The notes: generated by a model not told the origin, from the sequence alone. A stretch of 64,000 bases of DNA from Kribbella monticola (GCF_003261635.1 NZ_QFXK01000030.1:124001-188000), one strand, 5' to 3'; shown: positions 43,868 through 52,405, numbered from the stretch's first letter. Program-made: numbers and translations.

Positions 43868-44272
43868 ATGCTCAAGGGCTTCAAAGAATTCATCATGCGC
43901 GGGAACATCCTCGACCTCGCCATCGCGTTCGTGATGGGTACCGCGTTCGCAACCGTCGTCAAGACCGTGGTCGACAACCTGGTCGCCCCGCTGATCGCCT
44001 CGATCGGCGGCACGAACGCGATCGGCCTCGCCTTTCACATCGTCGACGGCAACGAGAAGTCGATCGTCGACGTCGGCGCGATCATCAACGCCCTGATCGT
44101 GTTCGTGCTCACCGCGGCCGTCGTCTACTTCGTGCTGGTCGTGCCGATGAAGAAGATCCAGGAACGCCGCGCCGCGGCCGCTTCCGGCGGCGTGGAGCCG
44201 GAGCCCGAGCCGCTGACAACCGACCAGCAACTCCTGGTCGAGATCCGCGACGCCCTCCGCACCCGCCCCTGA
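43868..44272 (+). CDS. mscL: Large-conductance mechanosensitive channel MscL
   Basis: A 134-residue membrane channel that opens under hypo-osmotic tension. MLKGFKEFIMRGNILDLAIAFVMGTAFATVVKTVVDNLV (in parts) is the N-terminal amphipathic helix and pore-lining TM1, whose GxxxG/A spacing is intact. TM2 is near LIVFVLTAAVVYFVLVVPMKK, then the cytoplasmic helix EIRDALR. GTGGAGG lies before ATG 43868. Length is normal for the family. Confidence 0.97.
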   Translation: MLKGFKEFIMRGNILDLAIAFVMGTAFATVVKTVVDNLVAPLIASIGGTNAIGLAFHIVDGNEKSIVDVGAIINALIVFVLTAAVVYFVLVVPMKKIQERRAAAASGGVEPEPEPLTTDQQLLVEIRDALRTRP

Positions 44273-44300
44273 CAGTTCGGCCGATAGCGGAGTGCCGGTT

Positions 44301-44828
44301 CTACGTCCCGCTCTCGGTCGGGTATTGAAGCCAGGTGTAGTTGATCGGCTGGGGTTCATTCCATTCGGCGGCAAGGTTCTCGTCGACCGGCTGGAAGCCC
44401 ACCCGCAGATAAGTCTTGATCGCCCGCTCGTTGTCAGGACGGACTCGCAGAAAGACAGCTGAATACCCAGCCGCCAACGCCGGCTGCAACAAAGCCCGGA
44501 CGAACTCGGTGCCAATACCCTGACCGCGAAGCTCCGGCGCCACGATGATCCGGGCGAGCTCGACCTCGTCCTCCTCATCGTCCAGCCACAATTCGCCGTA
44601 CCCGACGGGCGTCTCCCCATCGAAGTACAGGTACGACTTGATGTCGTCGGCCACCTTCCGCCAGCTACTGACCAGGTCCGCCGGAAACGGGTACTCGTCA
44701 CGCCCGGACAGCAGCGCGACTTCTTGCGCAGTACTCGCCCAACTCGCCACCAACGCCGTGTGCGAATCCTCGAACGCCTGCAACTCCACCAACTGCCCCC
44801 TTAGCTCCCGTTGATCCTCAGTCGCCAC
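44301..44828 (-). CDS. GNAT family N-acetyltransferase
   Basis: A 175-residue acetyltransferase. Motif A is ELARIIVAPELRGQGIGTEFV (in part ELRGQGIG), and RPDNERAIKTYLRVGFQPVDE is motif B. Start taken as GTG 44828; TTG 44870 would be in frame but overlaps the hydrolase gene. Lies 13 bp after the hydrolase stop on the same strand; it faces mscL tail to tail. Substrate unknown. Confidence 0.87.
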   Translation of the reverse strand: MATEDQRELRGQLVELQAFEDSHTALVASWASTAQEVALLSGRDEYPFPADLVSSWRKVADDIKSYLYFDGETPVGYGELWLDDEEDEVELARIIVAPELRGQGIGTEFVRALLQPALAAGYSAVFLRVRPDNERAIKTYLRVGFQPVDENLAAEWNEPQPINYTWLQYPTESGT

Positions 44829-44841
44829 TGGTACGCGCGGA

Positions 44842-45486
44842 TCACTCGGATCGGTTCGCGAACTCCACAAACGCGGCTACCAGCGCGTCCCGGTGCGGCG
44901 GAAATGCGGGCGTCGGCGGTTCAGGACAGCCGGGCAGTTCACGACTCCCCGGAATCAACCCCAGCAAGGCGTCGACCGTCTTGCGCTGATGCGACGGATT
45001 CTCCGGTGCCGACGGCAACACCGCCACCGGAATTCCCAGCTCGGCAAGCTCCCGATCGGCCACCCCACGCAACGTCTCTCCAGCCAGCAGCCCGTCAGCG
45101 ACCTCGTCCGACGCACCGCGCGCCACCAGGCCGGCCTTGGCCCGCTCGTTGACCGACACGTCTCCCCCAGTCGCCGGCCAAGCAAGCAGCAACTGGCTCA
45201 CGGCGTGCGGATAATCCAGCGCCAGCCGCACCGCCACCGAGCATCCGTTGGACGCGCCAATCAGCGTCACCGGCCGGTCCGGAAGAAAGGGAGCGACCCC
45301 ATCGACCTCCTGGGCCCAACTGCGAGCCATGCGCGCACGATCGGGCGCGATCACGGCCAGCCCGGCAGCTTCCAGCCCCGCCACAATCCCCGTCGTACGC
45401 CAGAAGCGGGCGGCATCCATGGCCTCCCACAACCCGCCATGCACAAGAAACACGCGACTACCGTCGCGCCGCCGCTCGCCCGTCAT
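44842..45486 (-). CDS. Small alpha/beta-hydrolase
   Basis: A 214-residue protein: VFLVHGGLWEAMDAARFWR (HGG oxyanion motif), LIGASNGCSVAVRLAL with nucleophile in GASNG, and a late PPHRDALVAAF with a His that could complete the triad. Its ATG overlaps the stop of the upstream 46-residue ORF (ATGA). It is probably an esterase or similar; substrate unknown. Confidence 0.87.
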   Translation of the reverse strand: MTGERRRDGSRVFLVHGGLWEAMDAARFWRTTGIVAGLEAAGLAVIAPDRARMARSWAQEVDGVAPFLPDRPVTLIGASNGCSVAVRLALDYPHAVSQLLLAWPATGGDVSVNERAKAGLVARGASDEVADGLLAGETLRGVADRELAELGIPVAVLPSAPENPSHQRKTVDALLGLIPGSRELPGCPEPPTPAFPPHRDALVAAFVEFANRSE

Positions 45487-45623
45487 CCGTGATGCGGAGG
45501 AACCTCACGAAGGATCCGCTCATCGTCATCACTACGCGGATCGTTCTCCCCCCACGAACGAGGATCGTCATCGCTCGTCTGCTCAGGCAACAGCGGCTCG
45601 TCATCTTCATACGGGCTCGTCAT
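45483..45623 (-). CDS. 46-residue acidic small protein
   Basis: A small ORF starting MTSPYEDDEPLLPEQ and ending ILREVPPHHG. About a third of the residues are Asp or Glu; the middle has SDDDPRSWGENDPRSDDDE. The C-terminal DDERILREVPPHHG resembles the end of short conserved actinobacterial proteins I remember without a name. ATG 45623 follows a run of six Gs, and the TGA overlaps the hydrolase ATG by ATGA, strong evidence that it is translated. Function unknown. Confidence 0.72.
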   Translation of the reverse strand: MTSPYEDDEPLLPEQTSDDDPRSWGENDPRSDDDERILREVPPHHG

Positions 45624-46003
45624 CCCCCCAGATTACGCGCCCCCACACCTCACCCCGCCCACATCACACGCCGCCCCCGACCCACCAGGTCACACGCCCC
45701 CGGACCGCGGCACTCCCCCCGGCACCTCAGCCCACCCAGACCACGCGACCTCCGCACCTCCCGCCCCGTCGCCAGATTCCCGCCATCTCCGCCCGCGGTC
45801 TCCCGCTCACCCCCGCCCGACTCCCGGCCCACCCGCCGACTCCGGCTGGTCCTCCCCGGGACTACCGCCATCCCCGCCCGCGGTCTCCCGCTCACCCCCG
45901 CCCGACTCCCCGCCCACCCGCCGACTCCGGCTGGTCCCCTCCCCCGGACTACCGCCATCCCCGCCCGCGGATTCCGGCTCAAGTCCTGCGGGAGGAGTCC
46001 GGC
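45624..46003. other. Gene-free 380-bp region with long tandem repeats
   Basis: C-rich on the plus strand, no credible gene. Contains the 85-87 bp repeats listed separately. It lies between the stop of the 46004-46687 gene and the start of the small acidic ORF, both minus strand. Confidence 0.7.
45781..45980. repeat. 85-87 bp tandem repeat, 2.3 copies
   Basis: Copies start at 45781, 45866 and 45953 (CGCCATC or CGCCATCCC), each with GCCCGCGGTCTCCCGCTCAC, GACTCC(C)GGCCCACC and CCGACTCCGGCTGGTCC inside. Copies 1 and 2 differ by a few substitutions and small indels; the third is partial. Recent duplication in the 3' region of the minus-strand gene at 46004. Confidence 0.85.
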
Positions 46004-46687
46004 TCAGTCCTGGCCTGGGATACGGGGGAGGTTGCGTTGTTGTCCTTCTAGTTGGGCCTGCTGCTGGCCCGGTCCGACCTGTTGCGCGGTCGCCGCCTGG
46101 ATCAGCGGTGCGATGCCCGGCTCGCTCTGCCAGCGTTCCTTGCCGAGCACGGTCCACGCGGTCAGCACGGAGAGAGTCGGTGTCGACAGACCGCCCAGCC
46201 GCAACGGTTCGGCGTTCTGGAAGCCAAAGGTGATGGTCCAGTTGGCCGGATCGGGATAGAACTCCTGCACCGCGGTGTAGTAGAAGCTCAACCAGCCACG
46301 CGCCGGGAGGTGGCACATCAACCGGTAGTTCGTCGCGATCGTCGGCACCTCTTGCAGATCACGCCACAGCAGCTGCATGTCGCGCCGCGCGGCCGCCTTC
46401 CGGCCTGCGTTCACCGCTGCGTTCGCCGCCATCAGACCAAGCACCATGCCGGGCCTGCCGAAGAAGATGCCGCCGCTCTGGGTGTACTGCCCGCTGCCGC
46501 CGTACAGCCGCGCATAGTGCGCGGGCGCTTGCAGGTAAGCGACTTCGCCCTGCTCCAGCACGATGCCGTACAAGGTGAGTGGCTGCGGTGCGTTGCCGCC
46601 CATCAGCCAGCGCGCCCAGTCCTGCCCGAGCTGCCACTCTTCGCGCTCCCGCTGCGCGAGCGCGGCCGCATCCTTCTTCTTGCCCAC
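46004..46687 (-). CDS. Hypothetical protein
   Basis: A 227-residue protein of unknown family. It opens with a charged helix (MGKKKDAAALAQREREEWQL), then EWQLGQDWARWLMGG and a domain with VAYLQAPAHYARLYGG and several Trp/Tyr-rich strands (YYTAVQEFYPDPANW). The end is Gln-rich (QQQAQLEGQQRN). No signal peptide; one weak hydrophobic stretch (RPGMVLGLMAANAAV). GTG 46687 with AAGGACGG upstream. Divergent from the lipoprotein gene, 200 bp away. Confidence 0.72.
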   Translation of the reverse strand: MGKKKDAAALAQREREEWQLGQDWARWLMGGNAPQPLTLYGIVLEQGEVAYLQAPAHYARLYGGSGQYTQSGGIFFGRPGMVLGLMAANAAVNAGRKAAARRDMQLLWRDLQEVPTIATNYRLMCHLPARGWLSFYYTAVQEFYPDPANWTITFGFQNAEPLRLGGLSTPTLSVLTAWTVLGKERWQSEPGIAPLIQAATAQQVGPGQQQAQLEGQQRNLPRIPGQD

Positions 46688-46887
46688 ATCCGTCCTTCCG
46701 TCGACTGCCCTTCCAGATCATCCCAAACCCGCGACCCGAACAGCCCGCACACGTTACAGAACTGCTGCTTTTGACACTCGATCCAGCCCGTGACCGGATA
46801 GACGCCGCCCCGTGACAGTACCTATACGGCCGGTGAGCGGCAGGTCGAGCATGATGGGTCTCCTTGCCAACCCGGAAGGACCGAGTC

Positions 46888-47505
46888 GTGAGTGCATCAA
46901 GGACACGGGGCCTCATCGGAGCATCGATCGTCGTGGCCGTCCTCGGAGTCACCGCCGCCTGCGGTACCGAGGACAGCTCCTCTCCCGGTGCCCAGCCCAC
47001 CGAAACGCCGACCACCACCGGCACCACCCCCACCCTGCCCACCGCCACCCCGCCCACCCCCAGCGGAACGCCGAGCATGGACTGTCCCGACACGATCGCC
47101 TCGGTGAAGGCCGCTGTCGACAAGGCCGTCTGGGGCAAGGGCACAGCCAAGTCCGCGTTCGATCCGGTCAGTGTGACCATCTGCCAGTACGAACCGACTG
47201 CGACCGGCCAGGACTACGCAACGGTGCAGACGAAGCGGACGGCCGCTCAAGCGACCCAGCTCTTCGCTTTGGTCAACAGCGCGAAGCCGGTCGCCAAGAA
47301 ACCCGACATGTGCACGAAGGAACTCGGCCCGACGTACGTGCTGAGGTTCACCGACAACGACCGCGGCGTGCTCTCCTACACGGCCGAAGCCTTCGGTTGC
47401 CGCCGCCTGGTGGCGACTTCGTTCGAGGGCCAGGGCAAGCCGGGAGACCTCGCGTCGCCACGGCAGGTCTCGCCCGAACTGATCAAGTCGCTCGCCCTGC
47501 GCTGA
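46888..47505 (+). CDS. Secreted lipoprotein of unknown function
   Basis: A 205-residue lipoprotein: VSASRTRGLIGASIVVAVLG is the signal, VTAAC the lipobox. A Thr/Pro-rich linker (about residues 35-65) leads to a domain with five Cys residues (DCPDTI, SVTICQYEP, DMCTKEL, FGCRRL among them), probably disulfide-bonded outside the cell. GGAAGGA precedes GTG 46888 at seven bases. It resembles the DUF3558-like pattern (short Cys-containing lipoprotein domain), but I cannot assign it securely. Confidence 0.8.
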   Translation: MSASRTRGLIGASIVVAVLGVTAACGTEDSSSPGAQPTETPTTTGTTPTLPTATPPTPSGTPSMDCPDTIASVKAAVDKAVWGKGTAKSAFDPVSVTICQYEPTATGQDYATVQTKRTAAQATQLFALVNSAKPVAKKPDMCTKELGPTYVLRFTDNDRGVLSYTAEAFGCRRLVATSFEGQGKPGDLASPRQVSPELIKSLALR

Positions 47506-47552
47506 CCTCGCTCGGACGCGCCCCCCGAAGCCGTCCGAGCCGGGGTCATCCC

Positions 47553-47593
47553 CCCGCCTTGCGGGTCCTCTCAACACCGACCCGCAAGGCGGG
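47553..47593 (+). terminator. Terminator hairpin after the lipoprotein gene
   Basis: Perfect 15-bp stem CCCGCCTTGCGGGTC / GACCCGCAAGGCGGG with an 11-base loop, 48 bp past the stop; no T-run. Confidence 0.8.
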
Positions 47594-47709
47594 TGGCAGA
47601 GCCTCTCCCGCCTTCATCCGTACGGCGTTCCGCGTACCCGTCGGCCGCTAGGCCCCCGACCCCACCGGACGTTGTCTGCCGGGGTGAGATGCAACTGTGT
47701 GTGAAAGGG

Positions 47710-47742
47710 TGCAGCACCCTGGGTAGCTCACTGCGTCTAATA
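47710..47742 (+). promoter_or_regulatory. Candidate ECF (SigE-family) promoter
   Basis: TGCAGC at 47710-47715, 18-bp spacer, CGTCTAATA at 47734-47742, ending 37 bp before GTG 47780. Resembles the pair upstream of the sigma gene at 17815 (TGCAAC, 17 bp, CGTTCATAA). Inference from similarity and position. Confidence 0.4.
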
Positions 47743-47779
47743 GGTGTGAGGTGTTGTACGCCCAAGCTGGGAGTTGCGA

Positions 47780-48274
47780 GTGGATTTCGAGGAGTACGCG
47801 TCCGCGCGCGGACAGGAACTGGTGCGTCTCGGGTTCACCGTCTCCGGCGACTACCAGCGGGCGGAGGATCTGGCCCAGATCGCGCTGATGCAGGCGTTCC
47901 GGTCCTGGCGGAAGGTGCAAAAGGCGGACGACCCGCACACCTACGTCCGGCGGATCCTGATCAATTCCTACCTGTCGATGACGCGTCGCCGGTCTTTCAC
48001 CGAGGCTCCGGCGGCCGAGATCGACACCGACCACACGGTGCCCGACCCCGCCACCGACATCGTGAACTCCGACGACCTCTGGCGAGCTCTCGCCACGTTG
48101 TCGGCCCGGGAAAGGGTCGTCCTGGTCCTGCGCTACTACCAGGACATGGACGACCGGACGATCGCCGACCTGCTCGGCATCAAACCGTCCTCCGTGCGAG
48201 CGACCGCCAGCCGGGCGCTCGCCGCACTGCGGAAGACGAGGCAGTCCCACCGTGTTGATGAGAGGTTGCCGTGA
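47780..48274 (+). CDS. SigE family RNA polymerase sigma factor (ECF type)
   Basis: A 164-residue sigma factor of the same family as the one at 17815. Region 2: GDYQRAEDLAQIALMQAFRSW; region 4: LSARERVVLVLRYYQDMDDRTIADLLG and SSVRATASRALAALR. GTG 47780 has GGGAG six bases upstream; a TTG at 47774 is less likely. The stop overlaps the GTG of the META-domain gene (GTGA), so the partner is made together with it. Confidence 0.92.
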   Translation: MDFEEYASARGQELVRLGFTVSGDYQRAEDLAQIALMQAFRSWRKVQKADDPHTYVRRILINSYLSMTRRRSFTEAPAAEIDTDHTVPDPATDIVNSDDLWRALATLSARERVVLVLRYYQDMDDRTIADLLGIKPSSVRATASRALAALRKTRQSHRVDERLP

Positions 48275-48870
48275 GCAAGACCGAGCTTGAGGAAGACCTG
48301 CGCGCCACGTTCGAACGCGCCGCCGCTTCCGTCCCCCTGGCCCCTGACCTAGCCGGCCGCGCGACCACCGGCGTACGGCAGGCTCAACGCCGTACGTGGA
48401 TCGCGTCCGGTGCTGCCGCCGCCGCGATCGCCGTGGTCGCCGGTGTCGGCTTTAGCCTCAATCACGGCAGCACATCCCCACCGCCGACCCCGGTGGCGAG
48501 CAAGCCGACAGCAGCCGTCACGACTGCCGCGGTGACGACTGCGCAAGCACTGGCCGGCACCTGGCGCCCGGTGAAGCTGAACGGCTTCACCACCCTCAAG
48601 GTCGGTCGGCCCGACGACCCGACGCTGACCTTCCGGAGCGACGGAACCTGGACCGGTTCGGACGGTTGCAACAGTCTCGCCGGGACTTTCACGATCGGCC
48701 AGCGCGGCGAATTCACCAGTCACGCGGACGGCCAGCGGTTGATCGAATGCGGCAACGTGCCGCACACCGCCGTCCTGGCCGCGGCCAGACGGATCAGCAC
48801 CGACCAGGCGACGCTGCGGTTCTACGCCGGCGACGGGCGTGAAGTTGCGATCTACGCTCGCACACGGTAG
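48271..48870 (+). CDS. Membrane-anchored META-domain protein, sigma partner
   Basis: A 199-residue protein. A short cytoplasmic part (MSKTELEEDLRATFERAAA; DLAGRATTGVRQAQRR) is followed by one membrane helix (about residues 43-63), an Ala/Thr/Pro linker and an outside META domain: LAGTWRPVKLNGF, TLTFRSDGTWTGSDGCNSLAGTF, and a late RLIECGNVP. META domains occur in heat-shock HslJ-type and secreted proteins. Its cytoplasmic head matches the one downstream of the first SigE-family gene (both start with a short acidic helix then RRR), so it may sense outside and control the sigma factor. Inference. Confidence 0.85.
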   Translation: MSKTELEEDLRATFERAAASVPLAPDLAGRATTGVRQAQRRTWIASGAAAAAIAVVAGVGFSLNHGSTSPPPTPVASKPTAAVTTAAVTTAQALAGTWRPVKLNGFTTLKVGRPDDPTLTFRSDGTWTGSDGCNSLAGTFTIGQRGEFTSHADGQRLIECGNVPHTAVLAAARRISTDQATLRFYAGDGREVAIYARTR

Positions 48871-48962
48871 TCAAATTTGCTTGCAGACGGTGATCGGCTA
48901 TTGACTATGAGTCGTCCGGACGCGGACCATTCACGGAGGCCGTCCACCGATTGGGGAGCTTA

Positions 48963-50255
48963 GTGCGACTCTCAGCCACCGTCCCGCTGCTCGCCCTCTG
49001 CTCGCTCACAGTCACCGCCGCCTCGGTGTCGGTGCTGCCCACGTCCGCCTCAGTGACAGCGCCGGCCACCTGCACCCACGCCGATCCGACCACCACGTCG
49101 GCGGATTCGACCAGGCTCTCCCAGCCGACCAGTGCAAAGGACCCACGCCCGCTCGGCCAGGCGCTCGGCGAAGGCGTCTCGGCCGCCGTCCGCTCGACCG
49201 AGCCGCTCACCAAGACGGGTCGGCCGACGTCCGGCCTGCCGTACGGGTTGAGCCAGGGCGTCGTCGGCATCCTCGGCTCCCCCGAGACCGGCTACAAGGT
49301 CGTGCTCGACGACTCGGTCGTGGACGATTCGAAGTACAAGGCAGCCGTTTCCCGGTACGTCCCGCAGCCAGCTCTCCAGATGCTGACGGTCGAGCGGAGT
49401 TGCCGTTCCGCTCGCTCGATCGCGGCCGCCTGGAAGAAGATCGGCGCACGCGACTGGTCCGCGGACGCCGCGAAGACGACCTTCACCGCGGACCTCGATC
49501 CCGCCAGTGAAGACATCCTGGTGGAGTACGACAAGGCCACCACCTCCGCCGCCAGCATCGCCGGCCTGCAATCGATGGACGGCGTTTCGGTCGTCGCCGG
49601 CAGCCCGCAGCGAATGACGCGGCTCAGCGACACCCCGACCGGCGGCCACTGGGGCGGCGCCCGCATCACCTCGACAACGAAGAACTGCACCGCAGGCTTC
49701 TCGGTCGTCATCCAGGCCACCAACACCCGCGGCGCAGTGACAGCCGGCCACTGCGGCGGCCCCGGCACCATCTGGCGCTCAGGTACCAACTACTACGGCA
49801 CCACGACGGTCCGCACCAACTACCCGGACTACGACCAGTCCCTGATGAGCGGCAGCTCGTACGGCGCCAAGATCTGGACCGACGGCCCCGGCGACAGCGT
49901 CGACACCCGCACTGTGAAGGGCGGCGCCGACCCCGCGGTCGGCACGAGCATCTGCCAATCGGGTTCGTTCAGTACTTCGCTGTGCGGCATCACGGTCCAG
50001 TCCACCAGCGCGACCTACTGCGACGCCGACGGCTGCACGACGTACGTAGTACGGGCGACCCGCGGCGGCGCAACCGCCATCGTCAGCGGCGATTCCGGCG
50101 GCCCCATCTACACCCGTCCGACCTCCACCACCGCCACCATCCGAGGCCTGGCCTTCGCCGGCTCCGGCTGCACCTCCGGCCGCTGCACCACCCTCTACGC
50201 CGAACGCTACGACTCCATCGCCGGCCACCTGAACATCCGAGCCCTCGTCGGCTGA
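48963..50255 (+). CDS. Secreted trypsin-like serine protease (S1 family, alpha-lytic type)
   Basis: A 430-residue pre-pro-protease. Signal peptide about residues 1-32, a pro-domain up to about 220, then the catalytic domain. Triad: H263 in TAGHCGG, D291 in YPDYDQSLM, S378 in GDSGGP. Paired cysteines (C242-C264 and C331-C341 positions, C353/C358, C403/C408) are consistent with the disulfides of S1 proteases from actinobacteria. GTG 48963 is preceded by GGGGAG; a TTG at 48951 is also possible. The pro-domain probably aids folding (pro-domain protease family). Confidence 0.9.
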   Translation: MRLSATVPLLALCSLTVTAASVSVLPTSASVTAPATCTHADPTTTSADSTRLSQPTSAKDPRPLGQALGEGVSAAVRSTEPLTKTGRPTSGLPYGLSQGVVGILGSPETGYKVVLDDSVVDDSKYKAAVSRYVPQPALQMLTVERSCRSARSIAAAWKKIGARDWSADAAKTTFTADLDPASEDILVEYDKATTSAASIAGLQSMDGVSVVAGSPQRMTRLSDTPTGGHWGGARITSTTKNCTAGFSVVIQATNTRGAVTAGHCGGPGTIWRSGTNYYGTTTVRTNYPDYDQSLMSGSSYGAKIWTDGPGDSVDTRTVKGGADPAVGTSICQSGSFSTSLCGITVQSTSATYCDADGCTTYVVRATRGGATAIVSGDSGGPIYTRPTSTTATIRGLAFAGSGCTSGRCTTLYAERYDSIAGHLNIRALVG

Positions 50256-50292
50256 CACCCCCACTCAGTCGGCTACGCTATCCCCCACGTGC

Positions 50293-50365
50293 GCCCCCGT
50301 AGCTCAGGGGATAGAGCGTCGGTTTCCTAAACCGTGCGTCGCAGGTTCGAATCCTGCCGGGGGCA
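50293..50365 (+). tRNA. tRNA-Arg (anticodon CCT)
   Basis: A 73-base cloverleaf: acceptor GCCCCCG/CGGGGGC, D arm GCTCAGGGGATAGAGC, anticodon loop TTCCTAA (CCT), T arm with GCAGGTTCGAATCCTGC. No encoded CCA. It reads AGG codons, which are rare in such a GC-rich genome. Confidence 0.96.
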
Positions 50366-50560
50366 CCCACCACCTCGTACGCCGAACAGCCCCGCGCCCC
50401 TCCTCCGTCGGCGCTTCCACCCGGCCCGCGCGCGACTTCTCCGGCGTCGCTTCGAGTAGGCAAGCCAGCCTCGCAACGCGCCGCGCTACCGACGTACGAT
50501 CGCTGGCTTTGGCTTCTGGCAAGGCGGTTGGTGGGACCGCCGGACACCTACGATGGGGAC

Positions 50561-51079
50561 ATGTCCGCGTCGTCGTACTCTCGTCTGCCGTCGGTTGCTG
50601 ATGTTGCTGGTGACATCGGTGGGGTGGTCGAGCGCCTTGCGCGTGGGGAGACCCATTCCTTTGCCTTTGGCGATGGGGGCGTGCCTGAGGCGGTTATCGC
50701 CAGCTACGACCAGTACGACGATTTGCGTGGCGAGGAGAGCCTCGGGAGATTTGAGGCCGTGGTGCCTCCTGAGGAACTCGCGCGGCAGCTGCCGGAGATG
50801 GTCGAGGCGATTCGGCGCGGGACCTTTGGTCCTCCTGTGCTCGCGGGCAGCGACGCCGAGCCCGTGCTGGTGGTGATGTCGACACAGCAGTACCGGACCA
50901 TGCGCGGTGACGATGAGCCGCCGCCGGGCGTGCTCGACGACCCGACCGTTCGCAGCTACGACTCGGCGCCGACGCCGGGTAGCAAACCGTTCAGCATGGA
51001 GGAGTGGGCCAAGGACGACCCGTTCACCCAGCAGATGCTCGAGGAGATTCGGCAAGAGCGTGGCCCGGCCGATGGCTGA
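50561..51079 (+). CDS. Phd/YefM-like antitoxin with duplicated domain
   Basis: A 172-residue protein with two similar segments: HSFAFGDGGVPEAVIASY-DQYDDLRGEE and PVLAGSDAEPVLVVMSTQQYRTMRGDDE (each given in parts), matching the late part of the Phd fold (xxGxxEPxxVxxxxxYxxLRG). The first copy has the helical N-terminus LPSVADVAGDIGGVVERL. The C-terminal tail (about residues 135-172) is acidic and disordered, like antitoxin toxin-binding tails. Its stop overlaps the next gene's ATG by 8 bp, the usual antitoxin-toxin order. DNA-binding autorepressor role is inferred. Confidence 0.7.
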   Translation: MSASSYSRLPSVADVAGDIGGVVERLARGETHSFAFGDGGVPEAVIASYDQYDDLRGEESLGRFEAVVPPEELARQLPEMVEAIRRGTFGPPVLAGSDAEPVLVVMSTQQYRTMRGDDEPPPGVLDDPTVRSYDSAPTPGSKPFSMEEWAKDDPFTQQMLEEIRQERGPADG

Positions 51080-51734
51080 GAGCCCGGCGGAGCGGCCGTT
51101 CCAGGTCCTGCTTGGCGAAGGCGCCGTACAGGACCTCACCCGGATGCGGGATGCGGCGGCCGAGGAAGCCAGGCAGTACCCCGGCGACAAAACGCCTGCG
51201 CACAACGCGAACCGCACGCTCTACAAGAGCGTTCTCCGCGAACTGCAGGATCTCGAGACTGGATCGTCGAAGGGTCATCATGTGCTCGGTGCGCACCGGG
51301 GACTCGGTGACGGCCGGGACATCGTGGTGTCCAAGGTCGGCGATGGGACCGGGACACCCAGCCACCGTTTGACGTTCCGCGAGATCCCCGGCCGGAACGC
51401 CGGCGGGACCGATGCACGCGACGTGATCGCGATCGGTCCTCGCCACGGCAACGACAACGTCTACCAGCAGACCGCGACGCGCCTCGGGCGGTCGGCCGAC
51501 GAGCGACTCCCCCAACTGGACCGGTTCGGCGAGGCGCAGGTCGGCAGCGGCGGCAAGGCGCATCAGCGCCACCCTGTCCTGGACGCGAATCGCGAGATCG
51601 CGCACGCTTTCGACGGCCAGACCCCACTGGTGGGGACGCGGCCATTGAGCGACACCGGCTTCGGGAGCCAAGCCTCTTCGGGCGGCGCCGGAAAGGCGAC
51701 CAGGCAACAGGCCAGCCCGCACCAAGCCCGGTAG
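51072..51734 (+). CDS. RelE/ParE-like toxin with C-terminal extension
   Basis: A 220-residue protein. The N-terminal 140 residues resemble RelE/ParE-type toxins: FQVLLGEGAVQDLTRMRD, HHVLGAHRGLGDGRDIVVSKV and the closing DVIAIGPRHGNDNVYQQTATRLGR (in parts), which matches the VxAIGxR-xxxxVYxxAxxR ending of RelE relatives. The last 80 residues are a low-complexity tail not seen in small toxins. It overlaps the antitoxin-like gene by 8 bp. Toxicity and target are inferred only. Confidence 0.68.
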   Translation: MAESPAERPFQVLLGEGAVQDLTRMRDAAAEEARQYPGDKTPAHNANRTLYKSVLRELQDLETGSSKGHHVLGAHRGLGDGRDIVVSKVGDGTGTPSHRLTFREIPGRNAGGTDARDVIAIGPRHGNDNVYQQTATRLGRSADERLPQLDRFGEAQVGSGGKAHQRHPVLDANREIAHAFDGQTPLVGTRPLSDTGFGSQASSGGAGKATRQQASPHQAR

Positions 51735-51810
51735 CCGCTCCTCTCCGGGCATGGAGCACGGGCAGCCGCAGTCCAGAAGCCGGGGTCAATTCGGCATGGA
51801 GCAGGGCGGA

Positions 51811-52287
51811 TCAGGTGGGTTCTGGTTCGGACCAGGCTGACCATTGGCCCCAGTTGGTGATGGTGCCGCAGTCGACCTTGCTGCCGTCGCAGGTGCCTAC
51901 TCGGAAGGTGATCGTGTGGTCCTCGGCGATGTTGATCTGGTTGCAGGAGTACTTGCCGCCCTGCAGGCTGCCGCTGGCGAGATAGCTGTCGGCGCCGTTC
52001 GCCTGGACGCAGATTCCGAACCGGCCGTAGTCGGTCTTCCATTGGATGCCGACCCGCTTGCCGTCGCTCTCCAGATCTGCGATCTGCAGATCGTCTTCCT
52101 GAGGGAACCAGCACCCGATCGCCGGAGTGTCCGGCGTCCGCCAGATGCACCAGGCCTTGCCGTTCATCCAGTTGTCCGAGGTCACGGAGTCCCACTCCCG
52201 CGTGTACGCAGAGGCGGTGGGTGCGGTCACCAGCGACCCTCCGAGAAGGGCAACCAAAGCGGCCAGGATGAACCAGGTGCGACGCAT
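51811..52287 (-). CDS. Small secreted Cys-rich protein
   Basis: A 158-residue exported protein: signal peptide MRRTWFILAALVALLGG to about TASA-Y, then a compact domain with six Cys (WCIWRT, AIGCWFPQ, GICVQAN, YSCNQIN, VGTCDGSKVDC) and many Trp. No family recognised. GGGGAGGAG before ATG 52287. Monocistronic. Confidence 0.75.
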   Translation of the reverse strand: MRRTWFILAALVALLGGSLVTAPTASAYTREWDSVTSDNWMNGKAWCIWRTPDTPAIGCWFPQEDDLQIADLESDGKRVGIQWKTDYGRFGICVQANGADSYLASGSLQGGKYSCNQINIAEDHTITFRVGTCDGSKVDCGTITNWGQWSAWSEPEPT

Positions 52288-52405
52288 CGGAACTCCTCCC
52301 CGGGGCCGACGCGCGCGACCCTTCGAGGAGGTCATCTCACCATAAGTAGAGTATCCAGGTCGAGATACAAGTTTTTCGATCCCCGCATCTGGTAAGCGGA
52401 GAAGT

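Noticed and set aside
48881..48940. Promoter TTGCAG/TATGAG before the protease gene
   Set aside because: Only a loose match, and other hexamer choices fit equally well.
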